DNA of 44,288 nucleotides, taken from positions 1-44,288 of the forward strand of contig CAMNPZ010000007.1 in NCBI GenBank assembly GCA_946548715.1. The letters run 5' to 3'. The notes below the pieces were generated by a model. It was not told the origin of the DNA, searched no databases, and saw only the letters and a program-made list of their open reading frames with translations. The stretch is from an uncultured Candidatus Saccharibacteria bacterium. GTDB lineage: Bacteria > Patescibacteriota > Saccharimonadia > Saccharimonadales > Saccharimonadaceae. The translations under genes and the position numbers were made by a program. Shown in pieces: positions 1 through 8,373 of the stretch. Position 1 is the first letter of the stretch, and every line of letters starts with the position of its first letter.

Positions 1-229
1 TTTCAATGGTGAGGACGCTTTAACTAGAAGGCAGGCTATGGTGTTATTATGGCGTATTTCTGGAAAGCCAGACGTTGAATTATATACGGGCTTTAATGAT
101 ATGCCAAGTGACGAAATTAGTAAGACGGCTGTAAGTTGGGCTGTAAATAATGGAATTACAGATAAAAACCAGTTTTTCAATGGTGAGGACGCTTTAACTA
201 GAAGGCAGGCTATGGTGTTATTATGGCGT
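1..229 (+). repeat. Direct 55-bp repeat in SLH units
   Basis: Bases 1-55 and 175-229 are identical, offset by 174 bp (58 codons). Both encode the same end of an SLH unit (F-N-G-E-D-A-L-T-R-R-Q-A-M-V-L-L-W-R). Identity at the DNA level points to recent duplication or gene conversion between units. The repeat probably continues upstream outside the window. Confidence 0.9.
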
Positions 230-259
230 CTATGGAGTTTACTTTTTGCAGCAGATTAA
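2..259 (+). CDS. SLH-domain surface protein, 3' end only
   Basis: The reading frame is open from the window edge to TAA, so only the C-terminal 85 residues are present. They show S-layer-homology repeats: a hydrophobic helix pattern A-V-S-W-A-V-N-N-G-I-T, then F-N-G-E-D-A-L-T-R-R-Q-A and M-V-L-L-W-R. The second half of one SLH unit and one whole unit are visible, with a 58-residue period typical of SLH domains. In known families SLH domains bind secondary cell-wall polymers non-covalently and hold proteins on the surface. A surface-polysaccharide locus starts immediately downstream, which could make the ligand, but that is inference. The stop overlaps the converging gene at 256-1446 by 4 bases. 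Confidence 0.75.
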   Translation, partial: FNGEDALTRRQAMVLLWRISGKPDVELYTGFNDMPSDEISKTAVSWAVNNGITDKNQFFNGEDALTRRQAMVLLWRLWSLLFAAD

Positions 260-1446
260 TGTATGAGGTCGGCAATTTTAGAGATGAGTTTGTATCTCTT
301 TGAGTTGACAATATTTTCATAATTCTTTTCGGTTTCCTCTAGTTTTTGTTTTAATAAATCATTTTTGTGTTGTGTAGAAAGAAGAAGATTCTCGGATGTT
401 ACTTTAGAGTTGACTAAGCCGAGGATGGCCGAAACGGTGTTAAATTGCTCGTCGGATATTTCGTACGATATTGGATGTGAATTAACTTGTTCTGGTAGGA
501 GTTTGATTAATTGATTATTGATTGAAAAAAAACTTCTGAAGCAATTAAGATTATTTTGTTGATAGATGATGGCGTTTTGGTAATTGTTTTTTAGATCATG
601 TATGATCTGTTCTGGTGTCTTTTTTCTAAAACCCCGCCCTGAAAAAGTACGATAACGTGTTTTAGCGAAGTTTTTATTGGATAGGAATCCTGGACCACCA
701 AAGTGGTCATAGATATAAACTGGGATATTGGCACCAAGACAGTATATGACTGTTTTACCGATTGTGACAACTAAATCATATTGCGCTAAAACTTCTACCG
801 TAATTAGCTTTTCTTGTGATGTTTGACCGAGATAATCAACTAAAAAGCCTTGTTGTCGTAGTATAGACGCTGCGATTTGTAGTTCTTTCGGAGGATGGTT
901 GGAAACAATTAGTATTTTTTTGAGAACAGTTGGTTTATGTGTATAATTGTAAAAGTCTTCTGGCAGAAGATTTTCGAGAACGCATGCTTTTTCCTTAAGT
1001 GATGGAAAAAGTCTAATGAGTGAATCCTTAGTACCTTCAGAACTGAAGAAACTTTTGCTGGCGATTTTGCTTTCCAAATTGCAAAGATATGGGTGTTCTA
1101 TTGGTAGAATATCAAGTGGCGACATATGGAAAAAATAGAAGGTTGGTTTGTCGGTTTTTTTTTGCAAATTATCCAATAGCCTTTTTGGTATTACTTGATG
1201 ATGAATCCATGCAATGTCGGTGTTGGTAAGTCTTATGTCGTTTTCATCCATGGTTACTTCTATTTGTTTTTTTTCAAATTCTTGTTTCATAGGATTATCA
1301 AGAAACCATGTAAATACTATAACTTTCGCTTTGCAGGCTTTGAAGAATGTAGCAAGTTCAAGAGTCGTTATTTCTGATCCTGCTAGAAAATGTAGAGCAC
1401 TTTGTGTAATTAAAATTTTCTTATTTTTTAGATTGGGTCGTTCCAT
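256..1446 (-). CDS. Putative GT-B-like glycosyltransferase
   Basis: The 396-residue soluble protein resembles GT-B glycosyltransferase-like proteins. It has an N-terminal Rossmann-like half beginning K-K-I-L-I-T-Q-S, a second Rossmann-like half near residue 178 (K-K-I-L-I-V-S-N-H-P-P), and a glycine-rich D-H-F-G-G-P-G-F segment near residues 247-255. The last ~60 residues look like coiled coil and end in an N-S-K-R-Y-K-L motif seen at the tail of many surface-polysaccharide glycosyltransferases. It is transcribed divergently from the GT gene at 1539 and sits at the edge of the polysaccharide locus, so a role in adding a sugar to a surface glycan is likely. The acceptor and donor cannot be read from the sequence. 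Confidence 0.6.
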   Translation of the reverse strand: MERPNLKNKKILITQSALHFLAGSEITTLELATFFKACKAKVIVFTWFLDNPMKQEFEKKQIEVTMDENDIRLTNTDIAWIHHQVIPKRLLDNLQKKTDKPTFYFFHMSPLDILPIEHPYLCNLESKIASKSFFSSEGTKDSLIRLFPSLKEKACVLENLLPEDFYNYTHKPTVLKKILIVSNHPPKELQIAASILRQQGFLVDYLGQTSQEKLITVEVLAQYDLVVTIGKTVIYCLGANIPVYIYDHFGGPGFLSNKNFAKTRYRTFSGRGFRKKTPEQIIHDLKNNYQNAIIYQQNNLNCFRSFFSINNQLIKLLPEQVNSHPISYEISDEQFNTVSAILGLVNSKVTSENLLLSTQHKNDLLKQKLEETEKNYENIVNSKRYKLISKIADLIH

Positions 1447-1456
1447 GTTTGATTTG

Positions 1457-1465
1457 ATTATATCA
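1457..1465 (-). promoter_or_regulatory. Extended -10 promoter of the 256-1446 gene
   Basis: On the reverse strand this reads TGATATAAT and ends 10 bases before the ATG at 1446. No Shine-Dalgarno sequence lies between, so the transcript would be leaderless or nearly so. It is divergent from the promoter at 1521. Confidence 0.55.
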
Positions 1466-1520
1466 TAATTGCCGTTGGTTTATTTGTTATAAGAGTATAT
1501 GATTGTATGGTTTTAGTATA

Positions 1521-1529
1521 TGATATAAT
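1521..1529 (+). promoter_or_regulatory. Extended -10 promoter of the forward glycan operon
   Basis: TGATATAAT ends 9 bases before the ATG at 1539, with no Shine-Dalgarno sequence between. A weak -35-like TTGTAT lies at 1503-1508. It probably drives the two glycosyltransferases and perhaps the rfb genes. Confidence 0.55.
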
Positions 1530-1538
1530 GATTGTAGT

Positions 1539-2969
1539 ATGAAAAAAGATATGGAAAAATATATAGAAGCTTTAGAAGATGAACTTTGTGCTTCTCTGGA
1601 ACGAGAAAAACAGTTGGCCGAGGTTGATTTGAGTTTGAGAATGTTTCTGATTGACAAGTTTAGGAAAACGAGAATTTATAACAATATAATTTCGGAACCT
1701 GATAGTAAAATTGGAAAGATTGCCAGAGCGCCAAGGTCATTTTATCGAGTGATAAGAAGCCCAGAAGTCAGAAGGAGTTTGATTCAAAAAAAAACGCTAA
1801 GTAGTTCCAATGATGCATTGACTGGCGATTCTTTTTTGGAACCTTGGAAGATTGATTTGGCAAAACGTGAAGCTTTAGCGTTAAATGCTTTGAACGAAGG
1901 TAAGAAAATTGCACTATACTATGTAGATAAACCAGATAGTTCAACGTTCCGATATCGTTGTTATAATACTCTTTCGGCAACTATTGATAGTAAAAAATGG
2001 CAAGCAGTTTTTTTTGACAAAAAGGAGTTGGCTAGCGTAGAACGTTTTTTGAGTAAGAGTGCTTTATTAATTTTGGGCAGACAGTCTGGACAAGAAAAAG
2101 CAATTGATAAGCTTGTAAAAGCATCACGTCAGAATGGCGTGGCGATTGGGCTGGATATTGATGACCTAGTATTTGATATTAAGTATTTAGATGTTTTGTT
2201 GGATACTATTGGCGAAAGAACCAATCGAAGCTATTGGTTGTCGTATTTTGCGGGCGTTCAAGCTATTGCTGAAAATGTAGACTTTTTTATTACGACTAAT
2301 AATTACTTATCAAAAAGAATTAAGGAGTCATTTAAGAAGCCATGTAGAGAGATTCGAAATTCGTTAAATAGTGAGCAGATTAGGGCCTCATTGGTTTATT
2401 CCGCATTGAAGAACAGGAAGAATACTGACAAATTTGTTATCGGTTATTTTTCGGGATCTCCAACACATAAGAAAGATTTAGAAGAGGCGTTACCCGGGGT
2501 GATAAAAATGCTTGAAAAGCATAATGATGTGGTACTGAATATTGTGGGTTATATGAAATTATCAAAGGAAATAGAAAAATATGTCGATAATAATCAGATT
2601 AGATTTTTGCCTTTTACTGATTTTCGGAAACTGCAAAGACTGATGGCGGAAGTGGACGTCAATATTGCTCCTTTGGTAATCAATGATTTTACGAATTGCA
2701 AGTCGGAGCTCAAGTTTTTTGAAGCGGCGGTAGTGGAAACGACGACGATTGCATCACCGAATTATTCATTCAAGAAAGCAATTACGGATGGTAAGAATGG
2801 GTTTTTGGCGAAGCCGGGAGAATGGTATCAAAAATTAGAATACTTATACAATCATCCGGAAGAGAATCGAAAGATTGCGCTTGAGGCGAAGAAATACGCA
2901 TTAAAGCACTATTATGGTGAAGAGTTTTTGAAGGAAGTAGAGGAAGCGTATGACTACTTTGCGAAATAA
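1539..2969 (+). CDS. Glycosyltransferase, GT1/GT4-like
   Basis: This 476-residue protein begins with a charged, coiled-coil-like region (about 1-90) and continues into a GT-B glycosyltransferase. The C-terminal nucleotide-sugar half starts near residue 298 (F-V-I-G-Y-F-S-G-S-P-T-H-K-K-D) and contains an L-K-F-F-E-A-A segment near residue 390, the E-containing donor-binding helix of GT4-type enzymes. It ends with a helix typical of the family (N-P... E-N-R-K-I-A-L-E-A). It overlaps the next gene by 20 bases, indicating translational coupling. Expected role: transfer of a sugar onto a lipid-linked or cell-wall glycan at the inner face of the membrane. The specific linkage is unknown. Confidence 0.7.
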   Translation: MKKDMEKYIEALEDELCASLEREKQLAEVDLSLRMFLIDKFRKTRIYNNIISEPDSKIGKIARAPRSFYRVIRSPEVRRSLIQKKTLSSSNDALTGDSFLEPWKIDLAKREALALNALNEGKKIALYYVDKPDSSTFRYRCYNTLSATIDSKKWQAVFFDKKELASVERFLSKSALLILGRQSGQEKAIDKLVKASRQNGVAIGLDIDDLVFDIKYLDVLLDTIGERTNRSYWLSYFAGVQAIAENVDFFITTNNYLSKRIKESFKKPCREIRNSLNSEQIRASLVYSALKNRKNTDKFVIGYFSGSPTHKKDLEEALPGVIKMLEKHNDVVLNIVGYMKLSKEIEKYVDNNQIRFLPFTDFRKLQRLMAEVDVNIAPLVINDFTNCKSELKFFEAAVVETTTIASPNYSFKKAITDGKNGFLAKPGEWYQKLEYLYNHPEENRKIALEAKKYALKHYYGEEFLKEVEEAYDYFAK

Positions 2970-3825
2970 GAAAGTATCGGTGATTGTGCCGAATTATAAT
3001 TATGGAAAATACTTACGAAAACGCCTTTTATCGATATTGAAGCAAACTTATCCGATTCATGAGTTGATAGTACTAGATGACGCATCGACGGATGGAAGCG
3101 CGGAAATGGCGAGAAGTATGGTGCTAGATCTTAATGCACAGAACCCGAATCTAAATGTGAGATTTGTGGGAAACAAGAAGAATTCGGGTAAGGCGATGTT
3201 GGCTTGGAGGCAGGGACTAGAGCTGGTGACTGGTGATTATGTGTGGATTGCGGAGGCGGATGATTTGTGCTCGAGGAGATTTTTGGAAGAGGTGATGAAG
3301 GGGTTTGAAGATCCGGAGGTAGTATTGTCATATAGTGAATCAATGATTATAAATGGTATGGGGGTGATGATGGCGCCGAATTTTCGTTGGTCACGAGATA
3401 AGGAAAAAAGTGGGCATTATAAGAAAAGTTATATTAAGAGTGGCCGTACGGAAATTGAGGAAATTATGGCGATTCGGTGTACGATTCCAAATGTGTCGGC
3501 GGTGGTATTTCGGAAGGATGCAGTTCGAGCTAAGGATTTAGAGAAGGCACTTGAGTTTAGCCAGGCGGGGGATTGGTATTTGTATGTAAAGGTATTAGAG
3601 AATGGAAAGATAAGCTATAATCGGAAGGCGTTGAATAAGTTTAGGATTCATGGGGGGAGTAAAACCGCGGAGTCTAAGAATAATTCGAAGCATTATGAAG
3701 AAGTACTGTGGATGCATGAGTATTTAAGAAAGAACTACGATTTAACTAAGACAGTGAAGCAGGCAATGGAACAGGAAGAGGCGCGGGTGAGGGCGAAACA
3801 TGGTATAATAGAATCAAGTAATTAG
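2950..3825 (+). CDS. Family 2 glycosyltransferase
   Basis: This 291-residue enzyme has a classic GT-A fold start, [14 protein letters not shown], followed by D-D-A-S-T-D-G-S (residues ~40-47) and E-A-D-D near residue 100, the acidic DXD-type metal and nucleotide-sugar site. It is about the usual size for a single-domain GT2 enzyme and has no membrane segment. Its ATG lies inside the end of the preceding glycosyltransferase, so the two are co-translated. It probably adds one sugar, perhaps rhamnose given the rfb genes just downstream, but the donor is not determined by sequence. Confidence 0.8.
   Translation: MTTLRNKKVSVIVPNYNYGKYLRKRLLSILKQTYPIHELIVLDDASTDGSAEMARSMVLDLNAQNPNLNVRFVGNKKNSGKAMLAWRQGLELVTGDYVWIAEADDLCSRRFLEEVMKGFEDPEVVLSYSESMIINGMGVMMAPNFRWSRDKEKSGHYKKSYIKSGRTEIEEIMAIRCTIPNVSAVVFRKDAVRAKDLEKALEFSQAGDWYLYVKVLENGKISYNRKALNKFRIHGGSKTAESKNNSKHYEEVLWMHEYLRKNYDLTKTVKQAMEQEEARVRAKHGIIESSN
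3801..3809 (+). promoter_or_regulatory. Possible internal promoter for rfbA
   Basis: TGGTATAAT lies inside the end of the GT2 gene, 26 bases before the rfbA ATG. Unlike most promoters here it leaves room for a Shine-Dalgarno sequence (GGGAG at about 3824-3828). No good -35 is visible. Confidence 0.35.
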
Positions 3826-3835
3826 GGAGTTATTT

Positions 3836-4720
3836 ATGAAAGGAATTATACTAGCTGGAGGGTCTGGTACGAGGCTATATCCATTGACGCTTGGGACTTC
3901 AAAGCAGATGCTACCGGTGTATGATAAACCGATGATTTATTATCCGTTGACAACATTGATGCTTGCTGGGATTCGGGATATATTGATTATATCGACGCCA
4001 GATGACTTGCCAAATTTCGAGAGGCTGCTTGGCGACGGATTGAGTATGGGAGTGAGTTTATCGTATAAGGTGCAGCCGTCGCCGGATGGATTGGCGCAGG
4101 CATTTATACTAGGCGAAGAGTTTATCGGCGATGAGGCGTGCGCAATGGTACTGGGGGATAATATTTTCTATGGGTCAGGATTCTCAGCGATGTTAAACGA
4201 ATCGGTGCAGAAGGCGGAAGACGGAATAGCAACTGTATTTGGGTATTTTGTGAACGATCCGGAAAGATTTGGCGTGGTGGAGTTTGACGAGAATTGGCAT
4301 GCTTTATCGATTGAAGAAAAGCCAGAAGTACCGAAGAGTAATTACGCGGTGACGGGACTATATTTCTATCCGGCGGGGGTTGCCGAGATGGCAAAGCAAG
4401 TGCAGCCTTCGGCGCGTGGGGAACTTGAGATAACGACGTTGAATGAAATGTATCTTGATAAGGGAGTGCTGGATGTGCAACTGCTGTCGCGAGGATTCGC
4501 TTGGCTGGATACTGGTACGGTAGATTCGTTGGCGGATGCGTCGGATTTCGTGAGAGTGATTCAGAAGAGACAGGGAATTCAAATTGCGGCACCAGAAGAG
4601 GTGGCATTTAAGAATGGTTGGATTTCGAAAGAAGAGTTGCTTACGGTGGCGGAGAAATATAAAAAGACTGCTTATGGACAACATTTGATGAAGGCGGCGG
4701 AAGGGAAGATGAAAGATTAA
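3836..4720 (+). CDS. rfbA: Glucose-1-phosphate thymidylyltransferase
   Basis: It makes dTDP-glucose from dTTP and glucose-1-phosphate, the first step to dTDP-L-rhamnose. The 294-residue protein has the expected length and the signature [10 protein letters not shown] at residues 8-17, then [23 protein letters not shown] near residue 106 supplies the metal-binding aspartate, and W-L-D-T-G-T lies near residue 222. A GGGAG Shine-Dalgarno sequence precedes the ATG. Its TAA shares a base with the ATG of rfbC. It is the first of four pathway genes in the order A-C-B-D. Confidence 0.96.
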   Translation: MKGIILAGGSGTRLYPLTLGTSKQMLPVYDKPMIYYPLTTLMLAGIRDILIISTPDDLPNFERLLGDGLSMGVSLSYKVQPSPDGLAQAFILGEEFIGDEACAMVLGDNIFYGSGFSAMLNESVQKAEDGIATVFGYFVNDPERFGVVEFDENWHALSIEEKPEVPKSNYAVTGLYFYPAGVAEMAKQVQPSARGELEITTLNEMYLDKGVLDVQLLSRGFAWLDTGTVDSLADASDFVRVIQKRQGIQIAAPEEVAFKNGWISKEELLTVAEKYKKTAYGQHLMKAAEGKMKD

Positions 4721-5274
4721 TGGGAAAGTTTGTATTTAACAAAACTGCAATTGAGGGGGTGTACGTGATTGAGCCGACGGTGTATGGTGATGAGCGGGGA
4801 TATTTCATGGAGACTTATTCGGAGGCGGATTTTAACGAGGCGGGGCTTGACTACAAGTTCGTGCAAGACAATCAGTCGTCGTCGCGACGAGGGGTTCTTC
4901 GAGGACTGCACTTCCAAAAGAAGCATCCGCAGGCTAAGCTGGTACGGGTGCTGTCAGGGGAAGTGTTTGACGTGGCGGTGGATTTGCGAGAAGGTAGTCC
5001 GACTTATGGACAGTGGGTGGGGGAGCTGTTGTCGGCGGAGAATCATAAACAGTTGATGATCCCGCGAGGGTTTGCACATGGATTCTTAGTCGTGAGCGAA
5101 ACGGCGGAATTTGCATATAAGTGCGATGAGTTCTACCATCCGGAAGATGAGGGTGGAGTGATGTATGATTCGTGCGGAATTGAATGGCCTGAGATTGATG
5201 GTGAGTTGGTGCTATCAGAAAAGGATTTGAGACATCCGAAACTGTCAGAGTTGGAATTTAAGTTTAAAATATAG
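4720..5274 (+). CDS. rfbC: dTDP-4-dehydrorhamnose 3,5-epimerase
   Basis: This cytosolic enzyme epimerises C3 and C5 of dTDP-4-keto-6-deoxyglucose, third in the rhamnose pathway. The 184-residue length is typical. G-V-L-R-G-L-H-F-Q at residues ~58-66 carries the catalytic histidine. I-P-R-G-F-A-H-G-F near residue 113 and the Y-K-C-D-E-F-Y motif that follows complete the cupin-fold active site. The start overlaps the rfbA stop by one base (TAATG), indicating translational coupling. The usual final domain is complete. Confidence 0.95.
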   Translation: MGKFVFNKTAIEGVYVIEPTVYGDERGYFMETYSEADFNEAGLDYKFVQDNQSSSRRGVLRGLHFQKKHPQAKLVRVLSGEVFDVAVDLREGSPTYGQWVGELLSAENHKQLMIPRGFAHGFLVVSETAEFAYKCDEFYHPEDEGGVMYDSCGIEWPEIDGELVLSEKDLRHPKLSELEFKFKI

Positions 5275-5281
5275 GAGGCAA

Positions 5282-5347
5282 ATGAAAGAACTGCGAGTAA
5301 AAGTGTTGCAAAAAATTATTAAATTTAGAGACGAGATGGGAGCGTAG
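5282..5347 (+). CDS. Possible 21-residue leader-type peptide
   Basis: A strong GGAGG sits directly before an ATG in the rfbC-rfbB gap and opens a 21-codon frame (M-K-E-L-R-V-K-V-L-Q-K-I-I-K-F-R-D-E-M-G-A) ending in TAG one base before the rfbB ATG. The Shine-Dalgarno sequence is better than most in the window. The peptide would be a short basic amphipathic helix. It may be a real microprotein or only a translation-coupling device that delivers ribosomes to rfbB. No homology can be claimed at this length. Confidence 0.35.
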   Translation: MKELRVKVLQKIIKFRDEMGA

Positions 5348-5348
5348 G

Positions 5349-6377
5349 ATGGAGGAAAAAACGATAATTGTAACAGGTGGGGCAGGATTTATTGGATCGA
5401 ATTTTGTATACTATATGCTGAAAAAATACCCGGCGTATAGGATTGTGTGTTTGGATGCGTTGACTTATGCGGGGAATCTGTCGACACTGAAAAAGGCAAT
5501 GGATAATCCGCAATTTCGGTTTGTGAAGGGGGATATTCGGGACGCTGAGTTGGTAGATAAGCTGTTTGAAGAAGAGAAACCGGATATGGTGGTGAATTTT
5601 GCGGCAGAATCGCATGTAGATAGATCGATTGCGGATCCTCAGGTATTCCTGGAAACGAATATCATGGGGCCAAAGGTGCTGATGGACGCATGCTTGAAGC
5701 ATGGTGTGAAGCGGTATCATCAAGTGTCAACGGATGAAGTGTATGGAGATTTACCATTGGATAGACCGGACTTGTTCTTTACGGAGAAGACGAATTTGCA
5801 TGCGTCGTCGCCATACTCGGCGTCGAAAGCATCGGCGGATTTGGTGACGCTCGCGTATCATCGAACTTATGGGCTGCCGGTGACGATTTCGAGGTGTTCG
5901 AATAATTATGGGCCGTATCATTTTCCGGAGAAGTTGATTCCGCTCATGATTATTAATGCATTGCACGATAAAAAACTGCCAGTGTATGGAGACGGTTTGA
6001 ATGTGAGGGATTGGCTGTATGTGGAAGACCATTGTAAGGCAATTGACATGATTCTCCATGCTGATTGTGTTGGTGAGGTGTATAATGTGGGCGGACATAA
6101 TGAGATGGCGAATATTGATATTGTAAAATTGATTTTGAAGGAATTAGGTAAGCCAGAATCGTTGATTGAATTTGTGGAAGATAGGAAGGGGCATGACAGA
6201 AGGTATGCGATTGATCCAACGAAGATTAAGACGCAACTGGGGTGGGAACCGGAAACGAAATTTGAAAATGGTATCGTGAAGACAATTAAGTGGTATCTTG
6301 ATCATAAAGATTGGTGGGAAGAAATTATTTCGGGCGACTATCAGAATTATTATGAACAAATGTACGGAGGTAAATAG
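5349..6377 (+). CDS. rfbB: dTDP-glucose 4,6-dehydratase
   Basis: This NAD-dependent short-chain dehydrogenase/reductase converts dTDP-glucose to dTDP-4-keto-6-deoxyglucose, the second pathway step. The 342-residue protein begins with the nucleotide-binding motif T-G-G-A-G-F-I-G-S-N. It shows A-A-E-S-H-V-D-R-S-I near residue 80, S-T-D-E-V-Y-G-D near 124-131 (the Asp-Glu pair characteristic of RmlB), and the catalytic Y-S-A-S-K near 157. All active-site elements are present. The stop codon directly abuts the ATG of rfbD. Its product may also feed other 6-deoxysugars, but the complete rfbACBD set makes rhamnose the clear assignment. Confidence 0.95.
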   Translation: MEEKTIIVTGGAGFIGSNFVYYMLKKYPAYRIVCLDALTYAGNLSTLKKAMDNPQFRFVKGDIRDAELVDKLFEEEKPDMVVNFAAESHVDRSIADPQVFLETNIMGPKVLMDACLKHGVKRYHQVSTDEVYGDLPLDRPDLFFTEKTNLHASSPYSASKASADLVTLAYHRTYGLPVTISRCSNNYGPYHFPEKLIPLMIINALHDKKLPVYGDGLNVRDWLYVEDHCKAIDMILHADCVGEVYNVGGHNEMANIDIVKLILKELGKPESLIEFVEDRKGHDRRYAIDPTKIKTQLGWEPETKFENGIVKTIKWYLDHKDWWEEIISGDYQNYYEQMYGGK

Positions 6378-7277
6378 ATGAAGGTGTTGGTGACGGGGAC
6401 GAGTGGTCAGCTTGGATTTGACGTAATGGAAGAACTCGCGAAACGCGGTTATGAAGGTATTGGTGCAGATAGGGCCGAGACGGAAGCGGAGTTTGAACAT
6501 GTAGTGTTAGATATTACGGATGCAGATAAAGTAATGAAAGTGGTTTCTGAAGTGCGGCCAGATGTGATTGTGCATTGTGCGGCGTGGACGAATGTGGATG
6601 GAGCGGAGGATCCGGCCAACCTAGCGGTAGTAAGGGCAGTAAACGTAGATGGAACGAGAAATCTGGCGCTGGCGGCGAAAGAAGTGGATGCGAAATTTGT
6701 GTATATTTCGACGGATTATGTGTTTGACGGCGCGGGTACCGAACCATGGAAGCCGGACGATAAGAATTACGCGCCAATTAATGTGTACGGGCAATCAAAG
6801 TTGGATGGGGAACTTGAGGTGTCTGGCATTCTTGAAAAGTATTTCATTGTGAGGATTGCGTGGGTGTTTGGACGGAATGGAAAGAACTTTATTAAGACGA
6901 TGATTGAAGTGGGGAAGAAGCATCCAGTTGTGAAGGTGGTGGATGATCAAATTGGGACGCCTACGTATACGGTAGATTTGGCAAGACTGCTAGTTGATAT
7001 GATTGAGACCGATAAATACGGATACTATCACGCAACGAATGAAGGCGGATATATATCATGGGCGGATTTCGCGGAAGAGATTTATAAGCAGGCGGGAATG
7101 GAAGTAAAAGTTGAGCGAGTGACGACGGCGCAGTACGAGGAGATAGCGGGAAAAACGGTAGCGAAGCGGCCGTTTAACTCGAGGCTGGACAAGTCGAAGT
7201 TGGTTGAGAATGGATTTGAGCCGTTGCCAGAGTGGCAGGATGCGGTAGAGCGGTTTATTGCTTCTTCTCGGAATTAG
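6378..7277 (+). CDS. rfbD: dTDP-4-dehydrorhamnose reductase
   Basis: This enzyme performs the final NAD(P)H-dependent reduction that gives dTDP-L-rhamnose. The 299-residue protein has G-T-S-G-Q-L-G-F-D at its N terminus, A-A-W-T-N-V-D near residue 69 (the family C-A-A-W-T pattern), Y-I-S-T-D-Y-V-F-D-G near 110-119 and catalytic Y-G-Q-S-K near 138. P-T-Y-T-V-D-L near residue 199 is also typical. The ATG follows the rfbB TAG with no gap. Its 3' end overlaps the converging DUF2304 gene by 23 bases, an unusually tight tail-to-tail junction. Confidence 0.95.
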   Translation: MKVLVTGTSGQLGFDVMEELAKRGYEGIGADRAETEAEFEHVVLDITDADKVMKVVSEVRPDVIVHCAAWTNVDGAEDPANLAVVRAVNVDGTRNLALAAKEVDAKFVYISTDYVFDGAGTEPWKPDDKNYAPINVYGQSKLDGELEVSGILEKYFIVRIAWVFGRNGKNFIKTMIEVGKKHPVVKVVDDQIGTPTYTVDLARLLVDMIETDKYGYYHATNEGGYISWADFAEEIYKQAGMEVKVERVTTAQYEEIAGKTVAKRPFNSRLDKSKLVENGFEPLPEWQDAVERFIASSRN

Positions 7278-7620
7278 ATTCTTTGTGTGACTTTTTTGCG
7301 GATTTGTTTTTAAGTATGCTTAATTCTTGACTAAGATCGATGACCTTCTGGTGAAGGTCTTCGATTTTTTTGGATTGAACAAAAATCATGATGAAAAGAA
7401 TTATGATAGCTATCGTGAGAAAAAGAGCCGGGGGATAGGTAATACCAAGAAGGGTAGCAAACCAATCTAGACAGGTAGGCCAAATAGACAGGATGAGGAA
7501 AATGATACAAAAGAGTATCCAGATGAAAGAATTTGCAACATCAAGTTTGTTTTTGCGAATTGAATAGAAGATGTAAATAATGATAATTAATGCAAGAATG
7601 ATAAAGAAAATATTATTCAT
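7255..7620 (-). CDS. DUF2304-type membrane protein
   Basis: The 121-residue protein has three hydrophobic stretches (about 4-20, 29-48 and 60-80), then a coiled-coil and lysine-rich cytoplasmic tail (S-K-K-I-E-D-L-H-Q-K-V). This architecture and the I-R-K-N-K-L-D and W-P...L-A-T-L-L-G-I pattern match DUF2304 proteins, which usually sit next to dolichol-phosphate-mannose-synthase-like GT2 genes. Here it overlaps such a gene by 8 bases. A role as membrane partner of that glycosyltransferase is inferred from context. Its exact function is not established. Confidence 0.65.
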   Translation of the reverse strand: MNNIFFIILALIIIIYIFYSIRKNKLDVANSFIWILFCIIFLILSIWPTCLDWFATLLGITYPPALFLTIAIIILFIMIFVQSKKIEDLHQKVIDLSQELSILKNKSAKKSHKESNSEKKQ

Positions 7621-8344
7621 GTTTTGCCTTTCTTTTGCCTACGTATTTTACAAAGATAACAATGCAAATAAAGAATTGAGTAACCATGTATTTGATTGGT
7701 TTCCAAAGACCTGAGTGCATAGAGGCGCCGCTTTCACGAAGTTTCATTTTGACTGGCGTTTCGGTAATAGTATATCCTTGCAAAAGCATTTCGATGATGA
7801 GATTAGCATCTGGGTATTCTGGATAATTGCCACAACTGGAGTAGTAGTCAATGGTTTTCTGGTCAATACATTGAAAGCCGGAAAGCGGGTCGGTGATTTT
7901 TTGTTTAGTAAATAGTCTGACTAGGTTGGCGAAAAACTTGGTGCCGATCTTGCGAAAGAACGGACAATGGTAGCCTAGGTTTTTGAGATAGCGGGAACCG
8001 ATGACGATATTTGATTTGGTTTTGAGCGCTGTTTGATAAAGCTTCTTGGCCTCGGAAGCGAGATGTTGGCCGTCCGCATCCATGAGAATTGCGTAGTTGT
8101 AATTTTGAGATTTGGCATATTTGAGACCAGTTTGAATTGCCCAGGCGTAACGAAGATTAAAGATATTGGTTATGCAGTTGATACCTGAAGCTTGGACGAT
8201 TTCTTTCGTGGTATCTGTAGAATGGTCATCTATAACTACCACGTCGAAATCTGGGGCGTGTTTCTTGATGTCGGCCAAAACTGCGCCAATGTTGTTCGCC
8301 TCATTGTATGCTGGAATAATGATGAGAACCTTCTGTCTATTCAT
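7613..8344 (-). CDS. Polyprenyl-phosphate GT2 (DPM1-like)
   Basis: This 243-residue GT-A enzyme begins V-L-I-I-I-P-A-Y-N-E-A-N-N-I and contains I-D-D-H-S-T-D-T-T and the D-A-D-G-Q-H motif (near residues 89-94) typical of dolichol/undecaprenyl-phosphate sugar synthases. D-P-L-S-G-F-Q-C near residue 153 is also characteristic of this subgroup. The C-terminal hydrophobic segment (T-Q-F-F-I-C-I-V-I-F-V) may associate with the membrane. Expected role: charging a polyprenyl phosphate with a sugar for use outside the membrane, consistent with the DUF2142-like and GtrA-like proteins nearby. The downstream DUF2304 gene overlaps it. Confidence 0.8.
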   Translation of the reverse strand: MNRQKVLIIIPAYNEANNIGAVLADIKKHAPDFDVVVIDDHSTDTTKEIVQASGINCITNIFNLRYAWAIQTGLKYAKSQNYNYAILMDADGQHLASEAKKLYQTALKTKSNIVIGSRYLKNLGYHCPFFRKIGTKFFANLVRLFTKQKITDPLSGFQCIDQKTIDYYSSCGNYPEYPDANLIIEMLLQGYTITETPVKMKLRESGASMHSGLWKPIKYMVTQFFICIVIFVKYVGKRKAKHE

Positions 8345-8351
8345 TGGTTAT

Positions 8352-8360
8352 ATTATATCA
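8352..8360 (-). promoter_or_regulatory. Extended -10 promoter for the DPM1-like gene
   Basis: The reverse strand reads TGATATAAT, ending 7 bases before the ATG at 8344, with no Shine-Dalgarno sequence. Predicted leaderless start. Confidence 0.6.
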
Positions 8361-8373
8361 CGAATAGGGAAGA

